A DNA stretch of 64,000 bases from Streptomyces sp. NBC_01016 (GCF_026341035.1 NZ_JAPEOQ010000002.1:1302001-1366000); one strand, 5' to 3'; counted from the first letter of the stretch, positions 8,863 through 17,574 are shown. Numbers and translations are program-made. Notes: generated from the letters alone by a model not told the origin.

Positions 8863-9795
8863 ATGGTCGAGGAACTGGTGACGGCGGGAGTGGCCGTCTT
8901 ATGCGCCGGCGGGGTCTACGTGATGTCCGCGGCGCGGGTCGTCAAACAGTACGAGCGCGGGGTGGTGTTCCGGCTCGGCCGGCTCACCCGGTCGGTGCGC
9001 GGGCCGGGGTTCACGATGGTCGTGCCGTTCGTGGACCGGCTCCGTAAGGTCAACATGCAGATCGTGACGATGCCGGTGCCCGCGCAGGACGGCATCACGC
9101 GGGACAACGTGACGGTGCGGGTGGACGCCGTCATCTACTTCAAGGTGGTCGACGCGGCCGAGGCCGTGGTGCAGGTCGAGGACTACCGGTTCGCCGTCTC
9201 GCAGATGGCGCAGACGTCGCTGCGCTCCATCATCGGCAAGAGTGATCTCGACGATCTCTTGTCGAATCGCGAAAAGCTCAACCAGGGCCTGGAGTTGATG
9301 ATCGACAGCCCGGCCGTCGGCTGGGGTGTGCAGATCGACCGGGTCGAGATCAAGGACGTGTCGCTGCCGGAGACCATGAAGCGGTCGATGGCCCGGCAGG
9401 CCGAGGCCGACCGTGAACGGCGGGCCCGCGTCATCAACGCCGACGCCGAGCTGCAGGCCTCGAAGAAGCTGGCCCAGGCCGCCGAGGTGATGTCCGACCA
9501 GCCGGCCGCGCTCCAACTCCGGCTGCTGCAGACCGTGGTGGCGGTCGCCGCCGAGAAGAACTCGACGCTGGTGCTGCCGTTCCCGGTCGAGCTCCTTCGC
9601 TTCCTGGAGCGGGCCACGCCCGGAGACGCGGCGCACGCGGCGAAGGCGGCCGTCACCCAACTCGCCGAGGGGGCACTGCCGGGGCTCACCGAGACACCGG
9701 CACCCACGCCCGTGTTCGAGAAGAAGAGCGCGGCGGGCACCCCCGAGCCCGTGGTCAACGGTGAGCAAGCAGGGGCGAAATCCGGACAGGACTAG
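8863..9795 (+). CDS. Slipin, SPFH/stomatin-like membrane protein
   Basis: 310 residues from ATG 8863 (GGGGGA upstream). One N-terminal hydrophobic segment (about residues 5-23) is followed directly by an SPFH/band-7 domain: YERGVVFRLGRL, GPGFTMVVPFVDRL, PAQDGITRDNVTVRVDAVIYF, LRSIIGKSDLDDLL and ERRARVINADAELQA are family hallmarks. Slipins are membrane-bound oligomeric scaffolds that organise lipid domains and often pair with an NfeD protease. No nfeD gene is adjacent. The C-terminal ~50 residues are Pro/Ala-rich and probably disordered. It lies between two secreted proteases, which may be coincidence. Confidence 0.9.
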   Translation: MVEELVTAGVAVLCAGGVYVMSAARVVKQYERGVVFRLGRLTRSVRGPGFTMVVPFVDRLRKVNMQIVTMPVPAQDGITRDNVTVRVDAVIYFKVVDAAEAVVQVEDYRFAVSQMAQTSLRSIIGKSDLDDLLSNREKLNQGLELMIDSPAVGWGVQIDRVEIKDVSLPETMKRSMARQAEADRERRARVINADAELQASKKLAQAAEVMSDQPAALQLRLLQTVVAVAAEKNSTLVLPFPVELLRFLERATPGDAAHAAKAAVTQLAEGALPGLTETPAPTPVFEKKSAAGTPEPVVNGEQAGAKSGQD

Positions 9796-10025
9796 ACCTC
9801 GCCCTCCGCTCATCCGCGGGTGCACGGTGTGTTTGCAGTGGGGATCGACGTGCGGCGCGGGGGCGCACCCAAGTGGTGAAGGGCGTACGACGTTTGGCGA
9901 ACGCGCGTCCGGAAGTCGACCTTGTGTGCTCCCTGTGACGGTCGGGATAGTGGGCCCGTCAGCCTCACGGATCCGGTCCGTCCCCACTCGAACCGGTATC
10001 CCAACCCCCCACAGGAGGACGTGAG

Positions 10026-11108
10026 TTGAAGCACCGACGCATACCCAAGCGGCGCGCCGCAGTGGTCGGAGCGGGAATCTTCGCCCTGGCCGCAGCGGGC
10101 ATCACCTTCCAGACTGCGAACGCCAGCACCGACGCACCCGACCTGGTGGCCCAGAAACTCTCGATCGCCAAGGCCGGAACTCTCGCCTCGAGCCTGACCA
10201 AGGACCTGGGCGAGGAATCGGCGGGCAGCTACTACGACGCCAAGACCAAGCAGCTCGTCGTCAATGTCCTGAACGACGAGGCCGCGCAGACGGCGCAGGC
10301 CGCCGGCGCGAAGGCCAGAGTCGTCCAGAACTCGCTGGCCGAGCTCAAGGGCGCACGGACGACCCTGAAGCAGGACGCGACCATCCCGGGCACGTCCTGG
10401 GCCGTCGACCCCGCCACCAACAAGGTCGTCGTCACCGCCGACCGCACGGTCAAGGGCTCCGACTGGAACCAGCTCACCGGAGTCGTCGAGAAGCTCGGCG
10501 GCAAGGCCGAACTCAAGCGCAGCCAGGGCGAGTTCAAGCCGTTCATCGCGGGCGGCGACGCCATCTCCGGTGGTGGCGGCCGCTGTTCCCTCGGCTTCAA
10601 CGTGACCAAGGGCGGCGAGCCGTTCTTCCTCACGGCGGGCCACTGCACCGAGTCGATCTCCACGTGGTCGGACTCCAGCGGCCAGGAGATCGGCACGAAC
10701 GCCGACTCCCAGTTCCCGGACAACGACTTCGGGCTCGTGAAGTACTCGGCCGACGTCGACCACCCCAGCGAGGTCAACCTCTACAACGGCTCCGCGCAGC
10801 AGATCACCAAGGCGGCGGAAGCCACCGTGGGCATGAAGGTGACCCGCTCCGGCTCCACCACGCAGGTGCACGACGGCACGGTGAAGGGCCTGGACGCCAC
10901 CGTGAACTACGGCAACGGCGACATCGTCAACGGCCTCATCCAGACCGATGTCTGCGCCGAGCCCGGTGACAGCGGCGGCTCGCTCTTCTCGGGCGACTCG
11001 GCGGTCGGCCTCACCTCCGGCGGCAGCGGCGACTGCACGTCGGGCGGCGAGACCTTCTTCCAGCCGGTGACGGAAGCGCTCTCCGCCACGGGCACGGAAA
11101 TCGGCTGA
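10026..11108 (+). CDS. Secreted S1 protease with alpha-lytic-type prodomain
   Basis: 360-residue streptogrisin paralogue starting at TTG 10026 behind a strong AGGAGG. Signal peptide to about NASTD (residue 35). The prodomain of about 140 residues is much longer than that of the 7777-8682 protease and carries the paired alpha-lytic propeptide-like segments (YYDAKTKQLVVNVL; GTSWAVDPATNKVVVTADR). The mature enzyme begins near Ile174 (IAGGDAI). Triad: His206 (LTAGHC), Asp234 (DNDFGL), Ser316 (EPGDSGGS). The long prodomain suggests a streptogrisin C/D/E-like folding chaperone domain; cleavage specificity cannot be assigned by eye. A strong hairpin and T-run follow. Confidence 0.92.
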   Translation: MKHRRIPKRRAAVVGAGIFALAAAGITFQTANASTDAPDLVAQKLSIAKAGTLASSLTKDLGEESAGSYYDAKTKQLVVNVLNDEAAQTAQAAGAKARVVQNSLAELKGARTTLKQDATIPGTSWAVDPATNKVVVTADRTVKGSDWNQLTGVVEKLGGKAELKRSQGEFKPFIAGGDAISGGGGRCSLGFNVTKGGEPFFLTAGHCTESISTWSDSSGQEIGTNADSQFPDNDFGLVKYSADVDHPSEVNLYNGSAQQITKAAEATVGMKVTRSGSTTQVHDGTVKGLDATVNYGNGDIVNGLIQTDVCAEPGDSGGSLFSGDSAVGLTSGGSGDCTSGGETFFQPVTEALSATGTEIG

Positions 11109-11122
11109 CCGGCACGTTTGTA

Positions 11123-11157
11123 CCCCGCCCCCGGGAAACCGGGGGCGGGGCTTTTTT
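11123..11157 (+). terminator. Intrinsic terminator after second protease
   Basis: A perfect 12-bp GC stem, 11123-11134 with 11139-11150, loop GAAA, followed by CTTTTTT. It is the most canonical Rho-independent terminator in the window. Confidence 0.92.
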
Positions 11158-11159
11158 CG

Positions 11160-11313
11160 TGGCCGAAGGCCGAGACGTACAGGGCGCCCGAGCGGCTGCA
11201 GGACATCGCGAAGATGCCCGGCCTGTCGGCGGCCACTCCCGAGGAGGGCGTGGAGTCGTACGCGAAGGCGGTCGAGGAACTGCGCGAGCGGTGCGGGATC
11301 GTCACGATTCGGC
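11160..11313 (+). pseudogene. Possible C-terminal remnant of an iron-type alcohol dehydrogenase
   Basis: One frame from 11160 reads like real protein (AETYRAPERLQDIAKMPG, TPEEGVESYAKAVEELRE, RCGI) with Streptomyces codon bias. It resembles the C-terminal helices of Fe-containing alcohol dehydrogenases. There is no start codon of its own, no upstream domain, and the frame runs into the 3' end of the gene on the other strand. I read it as a decayed gene end left behind after a deletion. The family assignment is from memory of the motif and is uncertain. Confidence 0.35.
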
Positions 11314-12345
11314 GGGCTCCGTCGCGGCCGCCGTCCGCACACCCCGCCGCTTCTCGCGCAGGCCCGACACGATCAGTGTCGCGGCGATGCCCACCACCGC
11401 CCACGCGGACAGGACGAGCAGGGACTGAGTGAGGTCGTTGCCCTTGAAGTAGGCGATGGAGCGGGCCGCCCAGGTGCCCGCGCCCGGCGGCAGCCAGGGG
11501 CCGATCGCCTGCCAGAACGGCGGCAGCATCGGCAGCGGGAAGGCGCCGCCCGCGCTCGGGTTGCCCGCGACGACGATCAGCAGCACCGCGAGACCGATGC
11601 CGACGACGCCGGTGAGTTCCTCCAGGGCGAGCGTGATCGCGCCGACCGCGAGGGTGATCAGGGCGCCGAGCCCGGCCAGGCCCCAGAAGGATCCTGGCAG
11701 CGCGCCCAGGATCGAGTCGCCGATGATCAGCGAGCCGCCGATGCCGCCCACGATCGAGAAGACCGCGAGCGAGCCGAGCCGGATGGCGGCGCGCTGCGGG
11801 CTCGCCGGCTTGGACCCGGCGCTGATCGACATGATCGAGGCGCACAGATAGCCGCCGACGCACCAGCCGACGACGAGGTAGAAGGCCGAGAGGCCGTCGA
11901 AGTCCTGCACCGATGCCGGCGCCACGTCGACGGTCTTCACCGTGCGCTGCTGCTGGGCGTCGATCGTGGTGGCCAGCCCCTCCAGCGCGGACGCCAGAAC
12001 GGTGCCGCCGCCGGACGCGACGTAGAGGGTGTCCTGCGCGCCCTTCGCGTGGAACACCAGGGCGCCGTCGATCTCCCGGTTCAGGACCTGCTCGCGCGCC
12101 GTCTTCGCGTCCTTGACCACCCGCGCGTCGAGCGGGGACCCCTGCAGCTTGTCCAGCTGCTGCGCGAGCTGCTTCGCCGCCGCGGGCTGCGGCGCGACGA
12201 CGCCGAACGCGACGTCCTTCGGCTTCGGATTGTGCAGCGCGCCCACGTACGAGGTGATGAACAGGAGCTGGAGAGCCAGGACACCGATGACGAGGAGCGC
12301 GGCTCTGGGTGTGACGGCGTTCTTGAACTCTTCGGCGAACTTCAT
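11302..12345 (-). CDS. DUF3533/YhgE-Pip-like ABC-2-type membrane protein
   Basis: 347-residue membrane protein. One TM near the N-terminus (about 15-35, ALLVIGVLALQLLFITSY) is followed by an extracytoplasmic domain of about 120 residues (KPKDVAFGVVAPQPAA, LNREIDGALVF), then five or six clustered TMs from about residue 160 to 335. This topology matches DUF3533/ABC-2-type permease or YhgE/Pip-like proteins, which lack their own ATPase. No ATPase gene is next to it. ATG 12345 has only a weak TTGAGG upstream. Divergent from dnaE2. Role unknown; export of a small molecule or a membrane-protein scaffold is possible. Confidence 0.75.
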   Translation of the reverse strand: MKFAEEFKNAVTPRAALLVIGVLALQLLFITSYVGALHNPKPKDVAFGVVAPQPAAAKQLAQQLDKLQGSPLDARVVKDAKTAREQVLNREIDGALVFHAKGAQDTLYVASGGGTVLASALEGLATTIDAQQQRTVKTVDVAPASVQDFDGLSAFYLVVGWCVGGYLCASIMSISAGSKPASPQRAAIRLGSLAVFSIVGGIGGSLIIGDSILGALPGSFWGLAGLGALITLAVGAITLALEELTGVVGIGLAVLLIVVAGNPSAGGAFPLPMLPPFWQAIGPWLPPGAGTWAARSIAYFKGNDLTQSLLVLSAWAVVGIAATLIVSGLREKRRGVRTAAATEPAES

Positions 12346-12456
12346 GCCTCAACGCTCGGGTGAGGCCCCGGCTCATGCAGTCGGGGAGGGCCGAACGGGT
12401 GGGTGGCGGGTTCCTGGGCGGTGGCTCCCGGGTGGCGGTTTCGACTCGCACAAGTA

Positions 12457-12472
12457 TTCGAACATGGTTTAC
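12457..12472 (+). promoter_or_regulatory. Degenerate SOS-box-like half site upstream of dnaE2
   Basis: TTCGAACATGGTTTAC contains the left half TCGAAC of the actinobacterial LexA site TCGAAC-N4-GTTCGA. The right half is only GTT and the spacer is one base short. It is about 75 bases before the dnaE2 start. A weak match, listed because dnaE2 is SOS-controlled in mycobacteria. Confidence 0.25.
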
Positions 12473-12546
12473 GGTGAGGGCATCGGCCCTGATGAGGCTG
12501 GTGTGACAGGTCGGATAGAGGGGGGAGTAGTGGCGAGGTGGTTCGG

Positions 12547-15500
12547 ATGCGGGGTTTTACGCATCTGCACACCGCCTCAGGCTTCTCCCTGCGGTACGGG
12601 GCCTCGCACCCGGACGCGCTCGCCGAGCGGGCCGCCGCGCGCGGCCTCGACGCGCTCGCCCTGACCGACCGGGACACCCTCGGCGGCGCCGTCCGCTTCG
12701 CCAAGGCCGCGAGCCGGGCCGGCATCCGGCCGCTGTTCGGGGTGGACCTCGCCGTGGCCGCGCCGGTCGAGGCGGCCGAGCGCACCGAACGGCGGCGCGC
12801 ACCGGCCAGGGGCGGCGCGTTCGTCGACGAGACGGCGCAGCGTGTGGCGTTCCTCGCCCGGGACGGCGCGGACGGCTGGGCCGAACTGTGCCGGCTCGTC
12901 ACCGCGGCGCACCGGGATGTCACCGCCGTTTCCGGACAGGGCCGCCGCCCGCTGCTGCCCTGGGACGCGCTCGGCGAAGAGGGCGCGGAGCACGTTTTCG
13001 TACTGCTCGGCCCCGACTCGGACGTCGGCCGCGCGCTCGCCGCCGGTCGCCCGGACCGCGCGGCCCGGCTGCTCGCGCCCTGGCGGGAGCGGTACGGGAG
13101 CGCGGCGCTGCGGATCGAGGTCGTCTCCCACGGCCTGAGCGGCACCGGACCCGGCTCGCTGCGGCATGCCGCCCGCGCCCTCGGGTTCGCGGCGGACCAG
13201 GGGATCGCCCCCGTACTCAGCAACGCCGTCCGCTACGCCGACGCCGGACAGGGGCCGGTCGCGGACGTGCTTGACTCCGCGCGCCGCCTGGTGCCGATCG
13301 ACCCGCGCGGCACGCTCGACAGCGGCGAGCGGTGGCTCAAGCCCGCGGGGGACATGGCGGCCATCGCCCTGAAGGTGACCGAGGCCGCCGGATACCGCGA
13401 GAACACCGCGCGCCGCCTCCTCACCGTCACCGAGGAGACCGCCCAGGCCTGCCGTGTCGACCCCGAGGACGACCTGGGGCTCGGCCGGGTGCACTTCCCC
13501 GAACCTGACCTCGTCGGCGCCGCCCGGCGCACTCCCGACCGGGTCCTTCGCTCGCGCTGCGATGCCGCGATGCTGGCCCGCCGCTACGACTACAAGCGCC
13601 GGTACTGGGAGCGCCTGGAGGACGAGCTGGGTCTCATCGAACGGCAGGGCTACGCCTCGTACTTCCTCACCGTCGCCCAAGTGGTGTCCGACACGCGGGA
13701 GTTGGGCATCCGGGTCGCCGCGCGCGGCTCCGGCGCCGGCTCGCTGGTCAACCATCTGCTCGGCATCGCCACCGCCGACCCGGTCGAACACGGACTCCTC
13801 ATGGAGCGCTTCCTGTCCGAGCAGCGCATGGAGCTGCCCGACATCGACATCGACGTGGAGTCCGCCCGCCGCCTGGAGGTCTACCGGGCGATCCTGGACC
13901 GCTTCGGGCCCGAGCGGGTGGCGACCGTGTCCATGCCGGAGACCTACCGGGTCCGCCATGCCGTACGAGATGTGGGCCTCGCTCTCGGCATGGAGCCGGC
14001 CGAGGTGGACCGGCTCGCCAAGTCCTTCCCGCACATCCGCGCCCGCGACGCCCGCTCCGCGCTCCAGGAGCTGCCGGAGCTGCGCGGCATCGACCCGGAG
14101 GCGTATGGGGGGAGCAGGATGTGGGACCTGGTCGAGGCGCTCGACGCGCTGCCGCGCGGGATCGCCATGCACCCGTGCGGGGTGCTGCTCTCCGACACGA
14201 CCCTGTTGGGCCGCACCCCGGTCGTGCCGACCAGCACCGAGGGCTTTCCCATGTCCCAGTTCGACAAGGAGGACGTGGAGGACCTCGGGCTGCTCAAGCT
14301 CGACGTGCTCGGGGTGCGGATGCAGTCCGCGATGGCGCACTCGGTGGGGGAGATCGAGCGGGTGACCGGCCGGCGTATCGAACTCGACGACCCGGAACAG
14401 GTGCCGCCGGGCGACCCGAAGACGTATCAACTCATCAAGTCCTCCCAGACCTTGGGCTGCTTCCAGACCGAGTCGCCGGGGCAGCGCGATCTGCTCGCGC
14501 GGCTGCTGCCCGAGACCTTCCACGACCTGGTCGTGGACATCTCGCTGTTCCGTCCCGGGCCGGTCGCGGCCAACATGGTCGACCCGTTCATCAAGGCGCG
14601 GCACGGCAAGCAGGCGCCCGCGTACCCGCATCCGGATCTGAAGGACGCGCTGGAGGAGACGTGCGGCGTGGTCGTCTTCCACGAGCAGATCATCCGGATC
14701 CTGCACGTGATGACCGGGTGCAGCCTCGCCTTCGGCGACTACACGCGGCGGGCGCTCTCGAAGGCGGACCAGGTCGGGCGGGTGCGGACCTGGTTCGGGC
14801 GGCAGGCGCGGGGGCGCGGATACGCGGAGGAGGTCGTCGAACGGACCTGGGAGATCATCGAGGCGTTCGGTGCGTACGGGTTCTGCAAGGCGCACGCCGT
14901 CGCGTTCGCCGTGCCGTCGTACCAGTCGGCGTGGCTGAAGGCGCACCATCCGGCCGCGTTCTACGCGGGGCTGCTCACGCACGACCCCGGCATGTACCCG
15001 AAGCGGCTGCTGCTCGCGGACGCGCGGCGGTGGGGGGTGCCGGTGCTGCCGCTCGATGTGAACGCGTCGGACCCGGCTTATCGAATCGAACTGGTGTCTG
15101 ATGGTGGGGATGGTTCCGGCCGTCTCGGCGGTTTCGTTCACGGGATCCGGCTTGCGCTCGACGATGTGCGCGGCATGAGCGAGGCCGAGGCGGAGCGGAT
15201 CGTCGCGGGGCGCCCCTACGTCTCGCTCCAGGATTTCCTCTCCCGCGCCCGCCCGTCCCGGCCGGTCGCCGAACGACTCGCGCAGGTCGGTGCGTTGGAC
15301 GCTTTTGGTCGCAACCGGCGGGACCTGATGCTGCACATCGCCGAGTCGCAGCGGAGCGGGCGGGGCGGTGCGCAGGGGCAGTTGGCGCTCGGCGAGACCG
15401 ACGCGGCCCCCGACACGGTCGCCCCCGCCCAGCTGCCCGACCTCGACGACGTCGAACGGCTCGGCGCCGAGCTCGGCGTGCTCGGCATGGACACCTCGCG

Positions 15501-16050
15501 CCATCTCCTGGGCGACCACCGGGAGTTGCTCGACGAGCTGGGGGTGGCCTCCGCGCACCGGCTGAAGGATCTGCCGCATGGGCAGGTGGTCCTGGTCGCC
15601 GGCGCGAAGGGCGCCGTGCAGACGCCGCCGGTCCGCTCCGGCAAGCGCGTCATCTTCACGACGCTCGACGACACCTCGGGCCTTGTCGACTGCGCGTTCT
15701 TCGAGGACAGCCACGACGCGAGCGCGCACACCGTCTTCCACTCCTGGCTGCTGCTCGTACGCGGCGTGGTGCAGCGCAGGGGCGGCGGCAGCGGCAAGGC
15801 GCTGTCGGTCACCGGGTCCGCCGCCTGGGACCTGGCCGAACTGGCCGAACTGCGCCGCACGGGCGGCCTGTCCGCGGTGACGGACCGGCTCACCGCGGAG
15901 CGCCCCGCGACGGACACGGCGGTGGACGGCCGCAGTATCCGCCTGGAGACGGGATACGACCTGCATCCCTGGGCGGACCTTCAGCCGCCCGGCGAACCCG
16001 TCAAGCAGAGCCGCAAGTTGTGGCATCAGAGTCCGGGGAGCGCGGGATGA
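12547..16050 (+). CDS. dnaE2: Error-prone DNA polymerase III alpha subunit DnaE2
   Basis: 1167-residue C-family polymerase of the DnaE2 (damage-tolerance) clade. Order: PHP domain (FTHLHTASGFS, LALTDRDTLGG) from residue 4 to about 290; polymerase core with catalytic Asp432 and Asp434 in PDIDID and Asp586 in LLKLDVLG; a helix-hairpin/OB region toward the C-terminus (VLVAGAKGAVQTPP, VIFTTLDDTSGLVDC). It ends without the tau-binding extension of replicative DnaE1. Start ATG 12547 has GCGAGG upstream; GTG 12538 is a close alternative. The stop overlaps the next start (ATGA), coupling it to the ImuB-like partner. It likely extends past lesions in place of the replicative polymerase. Confidence 0.95.
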   Translation: MRGFTHLHTASGFSLRYGASHPDALAERAAARGLDALALTDRDTLGGAVRFAKAASRAGIRPLFGVDLAVAAPVEAAERTERRRAPARGGAFVDETAQRVAFLARDGADGWAELCRLVTAAHRDVTAVSGQGRRPLLPWDALGEEGAEHVFVLLGPDSDVGRALAAGRPDRAARLLAPWRERYGSAALRIEVVSHGLSGTGPGSLRHAARALGFAADQGIAPVLSNAVRYADAGQGPVADVLDSARRLVPIDPRGTLDSGERWLKPAGDMAAIALKVTEAAGYRENTARRLLTVTEETAQACRVDPEDDLGLGRVHFPEPDLVGAARRTPDRVLRSRCDAAMLARRYDYKRRYWERLEDELGLIERQGYASYFLTVAQVVSDTRELGIRVAARGSGAGSLVNHLLGIATADPVEHGLLMERFLSEQRMELPDIDIDVESARRLEVYRAILDRFGPERVATVSMPETYRVRHAVRDVGLALGMEPAEVDRLAKSFPHIRARDARSALQELPELRGIDPEAYGGSRMWDLVEALDALPRGIAMHPCGVLLSDTTLLGRTPVVPTSTEGFPMSQFDKEDVEDLGLLKLDVLGVRMQSAMAHSVGEIERVTGRRIELDDPEQVPPGDPKTYQLIKSSQTLGCFQTESPGQRDLLARLLPETFHDLVVDISLFRPGPVAANMVDPFIKARHGKQAPAYPHPDLKDALEETCGVVVFHEQIIRILHVMTGCSLAFGDYTRRALSKADQVGRVRTWFGRQARGRGYAEEVVERTWEIIEAFGAYGFCKAHAVAFAVPSYQSAWLKAHHPAAFYAGLLTHDPGMYPKRLLLADARRWGVPVLPLDVNASDPAYRIELVSDGGDGSGRLGGFVHGIRLALDDVRGMSEAEAERIVAGRPYVSLQDFLSRARPSRPVAERLAQVGALDAFGRNRRDLMLHIAESQRSGRGGAQGQLALGETDAAPDTVAPAQLPDLDDVERLGAELGVLGMDTSRHLLGDHRELLDELGVASAHRLKDLPHGQVVLVAGAKGAVQTPPVRSGKRVIFTTLDDTSGLVDCAFFEDSHDASAHTVFHSWLLLVRGVVQRRGGGSGKALSVTGSAAWDLAELAELRRTGGLSAVTDRLTAERPATDTAVDGRSIRLETGYDLHPWADLQPPGEPVKQSRKLWHQSPGSAG

Positions 16051-17066
16051 CGCGGACGACGCGAGGAAGTGAGGAAGCGGTGCCGACGCAGATCCTGTAC
16101 GTCCACTTCCACGACCTGGTGGACGAGCAGCTCTACCTCCATCTGCTCTCCCTGCTGGCCGAGTTCACGCCCCTCGTGCAGGCGCTGCCGCCGGACGCGG
16201 CGCTCGCCGATGTCACGGGCAGCCTGCGCTACTTCGGCACGGACGCCCCGGCTCTGGCCGAGCGGATCCGGGCCCGTACGGGGGGCCTGTACGGCCTCCG
16301 CTCGACCATCGGCGTCGCCGCGAACCCGATGCTGGCCCGCATGGTCGCCGCCGACGGCCCGCCCTCGGCGGTCCGCGAACTGCCCGACGACCTCGACATG
16401 GTCACCGCCTTCCTCGCGCACAAACCGGCCGCCGCCCTGCACGGCGTGGGGCCCGCGACCGCCCGCACCCTGTCCTCGTACGGCCTCGACAGCGTCGGCA
16501 GGATCGCCGCCGCGCCGCTCGGCACTCTGCAGCGGATCCTCGGCGCCGCCGCGGGGCGCCGACTGTACGACGCGGCCCGCGGCCTCGACCCGACACCGGT
16601 GGTCCCGGCGGCCCCGGCCCGCTCGATCCGCGTCGAACACGACTTCCCGCAGGACGAGTTGGACCGCGACCGGCAGCGCGCCGCACTGCTCGCCCTCACC
16701 GACCGGCTCGGCCTGCGGCTGCGCGCCGAGGAGCAGACGACCCGCTCCCTCACCCTCACCGTCCGCTACGTGGACCGCAGCGCGACCACGCGTACCCGCG
16801 CCCTGCGTGAGGCGTCCGCCCACACCCCGACGCTGACCTCACTCGCGTACGAACTCCACGACCGGCTCGGGTTGCAGCGGGCCCGGGTCCGCTCCATCGC
16901 CCTGCGCGCCGACCGCCTGGTCCCGGCCGAACTGGCCTCCCGGCAGCTCCTGTTCGACCCGACCGACGAGCGGGACCGCCGCATCGAGGACGCGGTCGAC
17001 CGCGCCCGAAGAAAATTCGGCCCGACCGCGATCCGCCCGGCCGCGGCGCCACCGCACGCGGCCTGA
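16047..17066 (+). CDS. ImuB-like, catalytically impaired Y-family polymerase homologue
   Basis: 339-residue DinB/UmuC-superfamily protein, translationally coupled to dnaE2. Palm, thumb (helix-hairpin-helix LHGVGPATARTLSSYGL) and little-finger (HDFPQDELDRDRQRAALLAL) regions are recognisable. The catalytic carboxylates are lost: the VDMD motif reads VHFH (His20, His22), and the SIDEA motif reads PPDAA. This is the hallmark of ImuB, an inactive adaptor that links DnaE2 to the sliding clamp. A QLLFD sequence near the C-terminus resembles a clamp-binding peptide. No imuA-like gene is adjacent, unlike the mycobacterial ImuA'-ImuB-DnaE2 mutasome. GGGGAG precedes ATG 16047. Confidence 0.85.
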   Translation: MTRTTRGSEEAVPTQILYVHFHDLVDEQLYLHLLSLLAEFTPLVQALPPDAALADVTGSLRYFGTDAPALAERIRARTGGLYGLRSTIGVAANPMLARMVAADGPPSAVRELPDDLDMVTAFLAHKPAAALHGVGPATARTLSSYGLDSVGRIAAAPLGTLQRILGAAAGRRLYDAARGLDPTPVVPAAPARSIRVEHDFPQDELDRDRQRAALLALTDRLGLRLRAEEQTTRSLTLTVRYVDRSATTRTRALREASAHTPTLTSLAYELHDRLGLQRARVRSIALRADRLVPAELASRQLLFDPTDERDRRIEDAVDRARRKFGPTAIRPAAAPPHAA

Positions 17067-17076
17067 CCGGACGGCG

Positions 17077-17451
17077 CTACCGGGCCCACGGCGGAGCGAT
17101 ACGCGTCCCGTCCGCCAGCTCCGCCTCAAGACCCACCGACGTCGTCACCCACATCGTCGCCGGCTCGTCCGCCGGGTTCTCCACCCCGAGCGTCGTGCCC
17201 GCGTTCACGATCGCGGTGTCGCCCGGCGCGAGGGTGTGCGGGGCGCCGTCGAGGGAGAGTCGCAGGGTGCCGGTCAGCAGGTGGAGGATCTCCTCGCGGG
17301 AGACCGTGTGTGCGGGCCCTTTCGTGCCCGCGGGGATCTCGCCCCGCCAGGCGCACAGCTCCTCGCTGCCGGTGGCGGGGGTGGCGTACGAGACGAAGCG
17401 GACGCCGTGCAGTTCGTGGACGACGGCCTCCGAGGCGCGGATCACCGGCAT
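17077..17451 (-). CDS. Small cupin-domain protein
   Basis: 124-residue single-domain cupin. Conserved motif 1 is seen as PAHTVSREEILHLLTGTL, with the glycine turn in LAPGDTAIVNAGT acting as motif 2. The usual His-x-His pair is replaced (PAHTVSREE keeps one His and the Glu), so metal binding is uncertain. ATG 17451 follows GGAGAA. It is divergent from a marR gene with repeated dyads between them, suggesting MarR control. Possible roles include a sugar or quinone-related isomerase, or a ligand sensor. Confidence 0.8.
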   Translation of the reverse strand: MPVIRASEAVVHELHGVRFVSYATPATGSEELCAWRGEIPAGTKGPAHTVSREEILHLLTGTLRLSLDGAPHTLAPGDTAIVNAGTTLGVENPADEPATMWVTTSVGLEAELADGTRIAPPWAR

Positions 17452-17493
17452 GGCTTCTCCTTCATGGCTTGTCTTGACGGCTCTTCTTGCACG

Positions 17494-17569
17494 ATGGCCA
17501 AGCGGCTTGTCTTGCGGGATGGTCAAGCCGCTTGACCATATAGTCAGGCTGCTTGACCATCTCGTCAAG
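17494..17569. promoter_or_regulatory. Repeated MarR-type operator sites
   Basis: The cupin/marR intergenic region holds a perfect dyad ATGGTCAAG-CCG-CTTGACCAT (17519-17539), with degenerate neighbours ATGGCCAAGCGGCTTGTC (from 17494) and AGGCTGCTTGACCAT...GTCAAG (17546-17569). Three TCAAG/CTTGA-type sites lie about 21-25 nt apart. They overlap the likely promoters of both genes, typical of MarR autoregulation. Confidence 0.6.
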
Positions 17570-17574
17570 GGTGT

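Noticed and set aside
11302-12345. Membrane protein as an MMPL transporter
   Set aside because: It has only five or six clustered TM helices and one extracytoplasmic domain near the N-terminus, not the duplicated MMPL layout; DUF3533/YhgE-type fits better.
12457-12472. Canonical SOS box
   Set aside because: Only one half site matches the consensus; listed only as a weak candidate.
16020-16047. Upstream start for the ImuB-like gene at 16020
   Set aside because: It would add nine residues that are not conserved-looking and lie inside dnaE2; ATG 16047 has GGGGAG and the classical ATGA overlap.
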